DNA of 64,000 nucleotides from contig NZ_JAGHQW010000010.1 in the NCBI RefSeq assembly GCF_017744115.1, positions 1 through 64,000 on the forward strand, written 5' to 3'. A program made the position numbers and the translations under genes. The stretch comes from Salinisphaera sp. G21_0. Lineage in GTDB: Bacteria > Pseudomonadota > Gammaproteobacteria > Pseudomonadales > Endozoicomonadaceae. A model generated the notes under the pieces. That model made no database searches. It had not been told where the DNA came from and saw nothing but the letters and a program-made list of their open reading frames with translations. This document shows, one piece after another, positions 16,146-23,711 of the stretch (position 1 is its first letter; each line of letters opens with the position of its first letter).

Positions 16146-17108
16146 ATGAGTATGCCATCAATTTCTGCCCAAAACACAGCTGAGACCCAACCTCAATTTC
16201 ATGGCGATCAAGAGGGAGAAAGCGCCAGCGCAGCCCCGGTAAAATTTGATCGCTGGATGATCAGTTTAAGCGAGATTGACAGTTTCCTGCGGGGCAAAGA
16301 CCGTGAGGCGTTTGAGAGTATCGCAGAGCGAATGTGCACAAGGGCAGAGTACCAACAAGATACGAGATCCTACAACTTGAGTAACCCGGGAAAAGATTCT
16401 GGTGCCTGCGCTCTACCGGTGGATGACAGCCAGGGGTGCAGCCAGGGGCAAAAGGTCAAGAACGTTACTGGCTTGATCCTCAGGCTCCAGTCAGGGGTTC
16501 AGCAGTTGCTTGATGAAGTCAACGGCCATTTTGCCGAAGAGCCGTTCACCGGGACTAAAGAGGCATCCCAGGCAGGTGATGGCAATATTGTGGCAGAAGA
16601 CGATGGCTCGATGGGCTTCAGTGGGCTCCCGGTCGGTCAACCCAGTTCGGCCTATCAGTTTGCTACTTCAGAAAGGCTGGAAAATGAAGATCAGAAAAGA
16701 GAGTTTATCCAGGAAAAAGTCAAACAACTCTTCATTAAAGCAAGTATTGCTATGGATTTGTTTCCTGCTCGCCCAAGCGAAGAAGAGGTAAAAGAAGTGG
16801 AGGCTCTGTTTGAGCAAGCAAAATTGGAGCTAAAAGAAATGGAGGCTCGGTTTGAACAAGAAAAATCAGAGTTGGCAGAGCTTCATTCTCAATCCTATAA
16901 AGAGCTTCATTTTCAATTCAATAAATTGAAGGGAAAATTACAACCATACAAGGATAATATCAGTGATAGTCAACAAACTGCTGCTATAAAATGGAGAGCT
17001 GTGAAGTTCTCATGTTACACAGGTTACACAGGCTGGAGACCCGGGAACTTCTCATGTTCCACAGGACTTAATGAGTCGAAGAGGTTCTTGAAAGGAAAGC
17101 CTTATTGA
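16146..17108 (+). CDS. CC5: truncated, chimeric coiled-coil gene
   Basis: The first ~170 residues are almost identical to CC4. The middle (REFIQEKVKQLFIKASIAMD ... FNKLKGKLQPYKDNISDSQQ) instead matches the CC1-specific segment near residues 605-690, absent from CC2-CC4. Homology stops at about 16990 (after AACTGCTGCTATAAA), and ~40 unrelated residues follow (WRAVKFSCYTGYTGW...). The SGCMQS tail is lost. It is therefore a mosaic of two paralogue types with a replaced 3' end. It may be a pseudogene, although the reading frame is open and has a good start. Confidence 0.65.
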   Translation: MSMPSISAQNTAETQPQFHGDQEGESASAAPVKFDRWMISLSEIDSFLRGKDREAFESIAERMCTRAEYQQDTRSYNLSNPGKDSGACALPVDDSQGCSQGQKVKNVTGLILRLQSGVQQLLDEVNGHFAEEPFTGTKEASQAGDGNIVAEDDGSMGFSGLPVGQPSSAYQFATSERLENEDQKREFIQEKVKQLFIKASIAMDLFPARPSEEEVKEVEALFEQAKLELKEMEARFEQEKSELAELHSQSYKELHFQFNKLKGKLQPYKDNISDSQQTAAIKWRAVKFSCYTGYTGWRPGNFSCSTGLNESKRFLKGKPY

Positions 17109-17195
17109 ATGAAGACAGTGCTGCATTTACCTCCTCCCGGTACCAAAATATCCAGACAAGAACCGCTTCGAGATGCAGATATGACTTTCCTGTGA

Positions 17196-17423
17196 CAAAA
17201 TAATCATCTGCGAGAGGCCGACCTCCTGGAATTATGTCAGCCACTGACCATTCCCGCTAGTGGTTACTGCTCTGCAATTGAGACGCTGCAACATCGGTTA
17301 TCTCTTCTTGTTCAGTCAGGCCAAGGTCTCCACTGGGAGGATTACGAAAATGAACTGCATCACCTCATGGTTGTGGCAGAGCAGGAGATTCTCTCAGAAG
17401 ATCCATGGCACTTATCAGTATAA
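17196..17423 (+). pseudogene. Possible gene remnant between CC5 and the minus-strand orphans
   Basis: An open stretch without a clear start encodes LREADLLELCQPLTIPASG... and ends EDPWHLSV. Upstream, short open pieces in other frames (MKTVLHLPPPGTKISRQEPL from about 17108) look like parts of the same broken gene. The composition is protein-like (acidic, Leu-rich). I do not recognise the family. Sequence around 16990-17110 contains a short imperfect duplication (CTCATGTTACACAGG / CTCATGTTCCACAGG) at the CC5 breakpoint. Confidence 0.35.
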
Positions 17424-17437
17424 GACTTTCACCCAAA

Positions 17438-17968
17438 CTATTTGTGCACTGATTCCAGCTTTTTATCGAATTGTTGCAGCTCGGAGATTTTTTGATCAAT
17501 TGTTTCGCTTTTGTTATGGCTGGCGGATCCGGAGAGAGTAGAGAATGTGTCGTTTATCATCTGGAGATCTCCCATTATCAAGTATGCTCTGCCTCTCATC
17601 GATAATGCATTGAATTCTGACAAGTTCTGGTCGATGGAGGTGGAAAGCAGGTTATTAGCTGCTTGCATAACCTCCTCCAGATTGTCTAAGAGCTGATCAG
17701 TATCACTTGCAAGCCAGGGAGCCACCAACGGAGAGGCAACATTCTCATTCTTGCCAGATTGCGTGTCCTGATTCCCAACGGGCAGTGCGACGGTTCTTTC
17801 CTGAAGGGAAGGGCTTGTGCTTTCTGAAGGGCATTTAGAACATTCATTACCAGTAGTACTGGGTTTAACCTCCTTGTTACCAGCAAAAGCGTGGCCGACT
17901 TGTTCATCCCTTGATTGTGGAACATATTCTGCAAGAGCGGTAGTACCGGTTTGCGGTAGGTTAATCAT
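17438..17968 (-). CDS. Hypothetical protein, paralogue of 18091-18837
   Basis: A 176-residue protein of unknown function. The N-terminal ~65 residues (HAFAGNKEVKP...ECSKCPSE...SLQERTVAL) and the C-terminal segment ETIDQKISELQQF match the neighbouring 248-residue protein. The middle is shorter and different. Soluble, Ser/Thr/Gln-rich, with a short C-terminal helix. It is encoded on the opposite strand to the CC array. An orphan paralogue pair in an effector-rich stretch makes it a candidate secreted protein, but no catalytic motif is visible. Confidence 0.5.
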   Translation of the reverse strand: MINLPQTGTTALAEYVPQSRDEQVGHAFAGNKEVKPSTTGNECSKCPSESTSPSLQERTVALPVGNQDTQSGKNENVASPLVAPWLASDTDQLLDNLEEVMQAANNLLSTSIDQNLSEFNALSMRGRAYLIMGDLQMINDTFSTLSGSASHNKSETIDQKISELQQFDKKLESVHK

Positions 17969-18064
17969 TCCTGCTTTCCTCTTTGACTGAGTTAAGACTT
18001 GGGATGCTGTCCAGGTGAAGCTTTATGCTCTCCTGCTCTCTCAGGCTCCATGGGGGCTGGTGGC

Positions 18065-18975
18065 AGTCAGAACAGCGTCAGGTTATATCTTTAACCGCGG
18101 GCTGACCGATGTGATCGAAGATTCCATGGCCAATCAAAAATAACGTTCGTATTTTCTTGGTCATCCAATTCATACGCTGCTTTCAGCCTTGAAACGTATT
18201 CGTTCAGCTCGGAGATTTTTTGTTCGATTGTTTTTCTGTCGCTGGGGAAATTGGGGTGAAGATGATGGAGATGTCCCAGTGAAGTGAGTGCTATGCCAGT
18301 CATTAGATGTGCATCACGTTTTGACCAGTTTTGGTCAGGGGGGTAGGAAAGTACTTCAGTAGCACATTTCAGGACCTCATCCCGTAGGGTGGTAGTTGCA
18401 GGTATACTATCGTAACGATTAATAATTTTTTCAGAACTGCTTGCCCCGGAATTATTTGTGCCTGATATTGAAAGTGAACTAGTGTCGGGTATTTGTATCT
18501 CATTCCTGGTTTTAAATGTACTGTCGTACACTGGGTACAAACAACCTGACTCATTCAGCTCGAGTAAGTTGATATCAGCTAACAAGGCGAATTCCATGAA
18601 AGGAGAGTCAGCAATCGCCCTGAGCCGTGTGAAACGATCCCCAAAAAACATGGCAACGGTTCTTTTCTGAAGAGAATAACTTGCGATTTCTGGCGGGCAT
18701 TCCGAATGTTCATTGTCGATATCACTGGGTTTAACCTCCCTGAGACCAGCAAAAGCCTGGGCGATTTGCTCAGACTCTTTTGACGGCGGAACATCGGAGG
18801 CTGGAAGTAGAGTATTGGGTGGAGATAGGTTATTCATTTCTGTTTCCTGTGAAGGCTAGGTAAAACCTTATGCCCTTCTGTTGTCAAACAGTTCTGGCAC
18901 TAGTCAGAAAAGCGTGAGGTTATATCTTCAAAAAACGAACTGAACAATGTGATCGAGGATTCCATGGCCGGAATA
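18065..18975 (-). repeat. Duplicated 3' flank of the orphan paralogue pair (18065-18140 and 18902-18975)
   Basis: About 75 bp ending in GATTCCATGGCC occur twice: across the 3' end of the 18091-18837 gene, and again upstream of that gene's start. The second copy suggests a third family member once stood at about 18900-19060 and only its 3' end remains, or that the unit arose by tandem duplication. Confidence 0.6.
18091..18837 (-). CDS. Hypothetical protein, paralogue of 17438-17968
   Basis: A 248-residue protein of unknown function. It shares an N-terminal region (QAFAGLREVKPSDIDNEHSECPPE...SLQKRTVAM) and a C-terminal coiled segment (KTIEQKISELNEYVSRLKAAYE) with its shorter neighbour. The middle region (residues ~70-170) is unique. 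No signal peptide, membrane segment or recognised motif. Start ATG 18837 (MNNLSPPNT). The pair is separated by 122 bp and points the same way. Confidence 0.55.
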   Translation of the reverse strand: MNNLSPPNTLLPASDVPPSKESEQIAQAFAGLREVKPSDIDNEHSECPPEIASYSLQKRTVAMFFGDRFTRLRAIADSPFMEFALLADINLLELNESGCLYPVYDSTFKTRNEIQIPDTSSLSISGTNNSGASSSEKIINRYDSIPATTTLRDEVLKCATEVLSYPPDQNWSKRDAHLMTGIALTSLGHLHHLHPNFPSDRKTIEQKISELNEYVSRLKAAYELDDQENTNVIFDWPWNLRSHRSARG

Positions 18976-19063
18976 CTCAAGATTCTTTGCAAGCTTTGAG
19001 GCATATAAATTTGATATTTAGTTACTTTCCGATTTTGGACTAATAAAACAGGAAATAGTTCAA

Positions 19064-19354
19064 ATGACCCGTCTGAATGCTCAAGAAATCACAGGATATC
19101 CAAAGTGTGAGTGGGGAGCGGCAGAAATCAGAATTGCCTGTATCGCATATGAGCAACGTAAGCAATTTAAGCCCGGACATCATTTGGCTATTTTTGCCGT
19201 CGTTGATGCAATCAGCAGAAAATTCAGACTAACTTGCCCAGGGATCTCTATGGTGGAATGGATTAATCAGCTTATTGCTGCTTACATGCCTCTTCCATCA
19301 TTGGTTGAAGATCTTCTACGGTGGTCATTTTCTTCCCATTGGGTACGAAGATAA
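19064..19354 (+). CDS. Doubtful small ORF, 96 aa
   Basis: Open frame MTRLNAQEITGYPKC... with a conventional ATG and protein-like composition up to about residue 68 (KPGHHLAIFAVVDAISRKF). Its last ~80 bp run antisense into the end of the 19272-20459 gene, so the C-terminus is probably not original. It may be the 5' end of a decayed gene. Family not recognised. Confidence 0.25.
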   Translation: MTRLNAQEITGYPKCEWGAAEIRIACIAYEQRKQFKPGHHLAIFAVVDAISRKFRLTCPGISMVEWINQLIAAYMPLPSLVEDLLRWSFSSHWVRR

Positions 19355-20459
19355 TTGCCTCGTCAAGAGCGCCGATACATCGTCCCTGGTACTCTGGAAT
19401 TTTGCAGGCATTAAAATACATTTGCAGGTGTTCGTGAAAAATTGCACTTCCTGTAGCATTGTTGGTGTGCGTTGGCCTTTCGCCGATAAATAGTACAGGC
19501 TTGGTTATGCCCCATGCCCTGAGTATTTGATAATCATCGAGATGTTCTTGTGAGAAATACTCTTCAAGCGTTGGCAAATATGTCGGTAGGGGTGGCCAGC
19601 TGATTACCAGAAAATCGGATCTATGCTGATATTTCACCACTGTATCGAGTGAGTTTTCATTCCGGACAACTATCGGTGGTGAAGCCGCAGCCGGGTGTTG
19701 ATAATTGCTGTGGTTGTCACTTACCACCATCCTGAAACCATACTTTTTCAGAAAGTAAGAGAGATACCCCTTACCCCCCATCACTTCGATACCTCTCTTG
19801 CAGTTCAATGATCGCAGTTTCTCTGCCACAGGATTCAACCAGACAGACGACGGGGTAAAGTACAGTCCAAATTCATCTTCCAATCGGCTGCTACCTCTGG
19901 CCTCTGCCAACAATGTATCTCTGAACAAGGCATATAACTTAGGGCTCTCTGCGTGATGCATCGCATTAAATTTTTTGAGTCCCTCTTCATGGCCCCTGGT
20001 ATGATATTCATCGGGTAAGTCGAACCGTTTGAGCTGGTTAAAATAGTGTTCGTTGTTGTCTTGATAACGCCCAAGCGTCAGAATAAGTTTAATGTCATCA
20101 TCGCTAAACTCACTGATGATCTCTAACAGTGTTTTCTGATCGAGTACTGGAAGCAGATTCCTGAAGCACCTGTTTTTAAAACTGGTGCAATCAGACTTTG
20201 TTATATTGTCTACTTTCGTTATTTTAAAATCAGACGTCTGTTTCGGCATCGCTGCAGCAGCCAGGGCACCACTTTCCTGTATGGCTACTGTGCTCTTTGC
20301 AGCCACTGGCTTTGGAAATGAGTTATCATCTCCCTGACTGGGTGATGGCTTACGTGAACCAGCTATCGCCCTTGACGGCGTATTTGCTAATAAATTATCC
20401 ATCTTTACACATCTGTCTGGAAGATTTGTAAAACAGGTAGAGATATCTCTCAAATTCAT
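19272..20459 (-). CDS. Methyltransferase-like protein of unknown substrate
   Basis: A 395-residue protein. After a Ser/Pro/Ala-rich N-terminus (~75 residues), the C-terminal half has features of a Rossmann SAM-dependent methyltransferase: GIEVMGGKGYLSYFL (residues 223-237, motif I E-x-x-G-G-x-G), acidic D248 at the end of the second strand, and DFLVISWPP (residues 282-290) at the motif IV position. No specific subfamily or substrate is recognised. The low-complexity N-terminus plus a folded enzyme domain resembles secreted effectors more than housekeeping methyltransferases. It stands alone on the minus strand; its start faces the CC relic. Confidence 0.55.
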   Translation of the reverse strand: MNLRDISTCFTNLPDRCVKMDNLLANTPSRAIAGSRKPSPSQGDDNSFPKPVAAKSTVAIQESGALAAAAMPKQTSDFKITKVDNITKSDCTSFKNRCFRNLLPVLDQKTLLEIISEFSDDDIKLILTLGRYQDNNEHYFNQLKRFDLPDEYHTRGHEEGLKKFNAMHHAESPKLYALFRDTLLAEARGSSRLEDEFGLYFTPSSVWLNPVAEKLRSLNCKRGIEVMGGKGYLSYFLKKYGFRMVVSDNHSNYQHPAAASPPIVVRNENSLDTVVKYQHRSDFLVISWPPLPTYLPTLEEYFSQEHLDDYQILRAWGITKPVLFIGERPTHTNNATGSAIFHEHLQMYFNACKIPEYQGRCIGALDEAIIFVPNGKKMTTVEDLQPMMEEACKQQ

Positions 20460-20532
20460 TAACTCTGACTTTCATTCACCGGTTTGGTTCCATTGGTTGG
20501 TGAAATTTTTTTGGAGGTGCTTCCAGTCATTT

Positions 20533-20668
20533 AACACATTTGAATGCTTATATTGAGCGATTGAAGGGAGATCAGCAGGCGGATGATCAGATAACAGAGT
20601 GTTGAAATCCGATGCAGTGGATCAACGCAGAACTGGCCAGCATAGAACTATTGGGATTAAGAATTCCG
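20533..20668 (+). pseudogene. Relic of a CC-family gene
   Basis: About 130 bp match the family block encoding YLSAHMDRLM...ITECRNQMQWIKGEL (for example GATGATCAGATAACAGAGTG, identical to CC1). The frame is broken by TGA where the family has CGA (TGTTGAAATC versus TGTCGAAATC). Upstream and downstream family sequence is gone, and the right edge abuts the degraded MITE-like sequence. This shows that the CC array once extended, or transposed, to the spoVR boundary. Confidence 0.8.
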
Positions 20669-20785
20669 GTTTGTTCGGTGAATAAACCCACTATTCACCG
20701 AACAAAATGGAGTTTTTATCCTTAAATTTCTGCCATCCTTGATGTAGTGTCGCCCCGGCGGGCGTTATTCTCAAACAGTTTCTGA
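20669..20785 (-). mobile_element. Degraded MITE related to the 4081-4248 element
   Basis: Read on the minus strand, the order matches the intact element: CTGTTTGAGAATAACGCCCG (versus CTGTCCGAGAATAGCGCCCG), then AAGGATGGCAGAAATTTAAG, then a central hairpin. The hairpin here is a perfect 15-bp inverted repeat, TTTGTTCGGTGAATA (20670-20684) with its complement at 20692-20706. The other terminal end is missing. The spoVR stop codon lies inside the terminal repeat. Confidence 0.65.
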
Positions 20786-22324
20786 GGATTGCTTCTCTTT
20801 AGGCAGCGTATGTTCATATTGAACAATATTTTCTTCGTCCACACACTCCAGTTTTACATCAAAGCCCCACAGGCGGTGAAGGTGTTTGATGATTTCACTG
20901 GTGCTGTTCTTATCAAGGGGCCTTCCTTTGTGCATGTAATGACGAAGGGTCAGTGAACGGTCACCACGGACATCCACGTTGTAGACCTGGATATTGGGCT
21001 CCCGGTTCCCCAGGTTGTATTGTGCGGCCAGGTTTTCCCTCAGCTGACGATAGCCCGGGTCATCATGGATGGCATCCACCTCAAGGTAAGGGTTCACTTC
21101 ATTGTCATCGATGCTGAACAGCCGCATATCCCGCATGACCTTAGGCGACAGGTACTGAAGAATAAAGCCTTCATCCTTGAAATTCTGCATGGCGAAGTGC
21201 ACCGCATCCAGCCAGTCAGTGTCGGCCAGGTCCGGGAACCACTCCCGGTCTTCATCCGTTGGATTCTCGCAGATTCGGCGTATATCCCGGAAGATATTGA
21301 AGCCCAGGGTGTAGGGGTTGATGCCACTGTATCTTGGGTCATCAAAATCCGGCTGGAATACGACACTGGAGTGAGAATGCAGAAACTCCATAATAAAGCC
21401 TTCGGTAATCAGGCCCTCGTCGTACATTTCATGCATCAGGTGGTAGTGCCAGAACGTTGCCCAGCCCTCGTTCATGACCTGGGTCTGTCGTTGCGGGTAG
21501 AAGTATTGGGCAATCTTACGCACAATACGAATAATTTCCCGCTGCCAGGTTTCCAATAGCGGCGCATTCTTTTCGATAAAGTACAGCAGATTCTCTTCCG
21601 GATCCTTGGGGAAGCGAACGGTTTTTTTCTCCTGTTCAGTCTCGCGCACAGGGATGGTTCGCCAGAGGTCATTCAGGTTGCGCTGAATATACTCCTCCCG
21701 CTCCTGTGAGCGCGCCTTTTCCTGCTCCGCAGACATGGGCGTTGCCCGAACATAGCGATTGACGCCCTGATTCATCAGGGCGTGGCAGGCATCCAGAATG
21801 TCCTCGACGGCGCTGATGCCGTACTTCTCTTCACATTTGGCCAGATAGCTTTTGGCAAACAGCAGGTAATCAATAATGGCACTGGCATCGGTCCACTGCC
21901 GGAACAGATAGTTACCCTTAAAGAAAGAGTTATGACCATAGCAGGCATGGGCAATCACCAGCGCCTGCATCGGCATGGTGTTTTCTTCCATTAGATACGC
22001 TATGCAGGGGTTGGAGTTGATCACTATCTCATAGGCCAGCCCCATTCTTCCCTGTTGGTAGTTCTGCTGGTTGCTGAGGAATGTCTTGCCATAACTCCAG
22101 TGGTTATACATCAATGGCATGCCAACAGAGGAGTAGGCGTCGAGCATCTGCTCAGAGCTGATCACCTCTATCTGGTTTGGATAGGTGTCCAGCCTGAACT
22201 TATCGGCCAGCCGGGCGAACTCCCGGTCATAGATCTCCAGTAGCTCGAATGTCCAGTCGGAACCGGTGGAGAGCGGTTCTTTTCTTTTTTTCGGTGTTCT
22301 TACCGGTGCTTCAACTTCCAACAT
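20771..22324 (-). CDS. spoVR: SpoVR family protein
   Basis: Homologue of E. coli YcgB/SpoVR, third gene of the yeaG-yeaH-spoVR cluster linked to stationary-phase and nitrogen stress; its biochemical role is unknown. Conserved family segments are visible: QMLDAYSSVGMPLMYNHWSYGK, the AHACYGHNSFFKGNYLF block and VMNEGWATFWHYHLMHEMYDEG. Start ATG 22324 (MLEVEAPVRT) is chosen because AAAGGAGGGAAG precedes it; an upstream in-frame ATG at 22402 would add 26 residues unlike the family. The start lies 14 bp inside the end of yeaH, suggesting translational coupling. The product is 517 residues, normal for the family. The last residues (...QSSETV) and the stop fall in MITE-like sequence. Confidence 0.93.
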   Translation of the reverse strand: MLEVEAPVRTPKKRKEPLSTGSDWTFELLEIYDREFARLADKFRLDTYPNQIEVISSEQMLDAYSSVGMPLMYNHWSYGKTFLSNQQNYQQGRMGLAYEIVINSNPCIAYLMEENTMPMQALVIAHACYGHNSFFKGNYLFRQWTDASAIIDYLLFAKSYLAKCEEKYGISAVEDILDACHALMNQGVNRYVRATPMSAEQEKARSQEREEYIQRNLNDLWRTIPVRETEQEKKTVRFPKDPEENLLYFIEKNAPLLETWQREIIRIVRKIAQYFYPQRQTQVMNEGWATFWHYHLMHEMYDEGLITEGFIMEFLHSHSSVVFQPDFDDPRYSGINPYTLGFNIFRDIRRICENPTDEDREWFPDLADTDWLDAVHFAMQNFKDEGFILQYLSPKVMRDMRLFSIDDNEVNPYLEVDAIHDDPGYRQLRENLAAQYNLGNREPNIQVYNVDVRGDRSLTLRHYMHKGRPLDKNSTSEIIKHLHRLWGFDVKLECVDEENIVQYEHTLPKEKQSSETV

Positions 22325-23600
22325 GACTTCCCTCCTTTTTCTCAAATAAGCGGCGGAAGGTTGGGTAAATGTCCGCATAGCTGCGGATCTGCTGCATGGC
22401 AAAATGTCCCGGGTGTGCCTGCTCTATTGTCTTGTACTCATACCATAGGTTCTGGTGATGGCGATCGGTGATCTCTACATAGGAGTAGTACTGACAAACC
22501 GGCAGCAACTTTTCCAGAATAATATCGTGACATTTACTGGAGTCGGCTTCCCAGTTATCGCCATCGGAGGCCTGGGCGATGTAGATATTCCACTCGTTGG
22601 GGGAGTATCGGTCAGTGATGATTTCATCCGCCAGGCGCAGGGCTGTGGATACCACCGTTCCCCCGGTTTCCCTGGCGTAGAAAAAGTCATGCTCATCACA
22701 CTCACGGGCTTCGCTGTGGTGCCGGATAAAGACTACCTCTACCGCTTCATAGTTTCTCTCCAGGAACAGATAGAGCAGCAGGAAGAAGCGCTTGGCCATG
22801 TCCTTGATTTCCCGGGTCATGGAACCGGAAACATCCATCAGGCAGAACATCACGGCCTTGCTGGAAGGCTGTGGCACTTTGGCCATGTTGTTGAAACGCA
22901 GGTCAAAATCATCAATAAATGGCAGGCGCTTCAATTTTTTGTTAAGTACATTGATCTCTTCACGGAGCCGACGGGCCTGAAGCTGGTCAACTTCATCCGG
23001 GCTGACTTCCATTTCCCGCAGCTCCCGCTTCAGCGTTCTGATCACTTTCCGGTCTTTACCAGAGAGAGCTATCCGCCGTGCATGGGCAGCACGCAGTGAT
23101 CGGACCACGTTCAGGCGATCCGGCGATCCGGCGGTGGTAAAGCCTGCGCGCTTTAGTTTGTAGTCTGTGCTGTCTTTCAGCTCTTTCCTGACCAGATTGG
23201 GCAGTTCCAGATCATCAAACAGGTACTCAAGAAATTCATCACGATTGATCTGGAAGGCAAAGTCATCAGCGCCTTCACCGCTGTCACTGGCCTTGCCATC
23301 CCCTGTGCCCTGGCCGCCGCCTCCCGGTGGTCGCTGAATGCGATCGCCCTGGTTAAACTCTTTATTACCCGGATGCACATGGCCATGATGCCCGCCCTGA
23401 CCATGATGGAAAAAGGGCTCACTCAGGTCTTTCTTAGGGATGGTAATATTGCTGCCGCTTTCAACGTCGGTGATTGAGCGTTGATCAACAGCACCCTGTA
23501 CAGCCTCTTTGACCAGGCTGCGGTAACGCCTCAGAAAACGCTGTCGGTTGACAGTGCTCTTCTTTTTTCCGTTGAGGCGTCGGTCGATTATGATGCTCAT
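22311..23600 (-). CDS. yeaH: YeaH/UPF0229 family protein (DUF444)
   Basis: Second gene of the kinase-linked stress cluster. It starts MSIIIDRRLNGKKKSTVNRQ, typical of YeaH. A Gly/His-rich segment (HHGQGGHHGHVHPGNKEF, about residues 60-80) is followed by a von Willebrand A-like domain with a MIDAS motif, MDVSGSMT (near residue 250). Family members probably act as partner or target of the PrkA-type kinase YeaG. At 429 residues the length is normal. It follows yeaG by 111 bp and overlaps spoVR by 14 bp, so the three are probably one operon. Confidence 0.93.
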   Translation of the reverse strand: MSIIIDRRLNGKKKSTVNRQRFLRRYRSLVKEAVQGAVDQRSITDVESGSNITIPKKDLSEPFFHHGQGGHHGHVHPGNKEFNQGDRIQRPPGGGGQGTGDGKASDSGEGADDFAFQINRDEFLEYLFDDLELPNLVRKELKDSTDYKLKRAGFTTAGSPDRLNVVRSLRAAHARRIALSGKDRKVIRTLKRELREMEVSPDEVDQLQARRLREEINVLNKKLKRLPFIDDFDLRFNNMAKVPQPSSKAVMFCLMDVSGSMTREIKDMAKRFFLLLYLFLERNYEAVEVVFIRHHSEARECDEHDFFYARETGGTVVSTALRLADEIITDRYSPNEWNIYIAQASDGDNWEADSSKCHDIILEKLLPVCQYYSYVEITDRHHQNLWYEYKTIEQAHPGHFAMQQIRSYADIYPTFRRLFEKKEGSHVGS

Positions 23601-23711
23601 AAAGACGCTCCCCCGATGGTTGCTAATGTTCGCTTAATAGAGAGTTGCCCTGGCTAATACAGGGCATAAGAGTTATGCCCGCCTGCCGGTGATGGCAGAC
23701 GGACGTCGTTT

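Larger units (their letters stand above)
12784..17000 (+). repeat. 1,681-bp tandem duplication (CC gene + ankyrin tail + leader)
   Basis: The starts of CC3 (12784), CC4 (14465) and CC5 (16146) are exactly 1,681 bp apart. Each period holds a CC gene, a 135-150-bp ankyrin tail and the leader. CC3 and CC4 are nearly identical in their 3' halves, CC4 and CC5 in their 5' halves, so identity jumps between halves. This is what unequal crossing over or gene conversion leaves. The third period is cut off near 16990. Confidence 0.85.

Noticed and set aside
21020-21559. 179-residue open frame antisense to spoVR
   Set aside because: Lies fully inside a well-conserved gene on the other strand; composition fits a shadow frame.
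22455-23099. 214-residue open frame antisense to yeaH
   Set aside because: Shadow of the YeaH coding frame, no family features.
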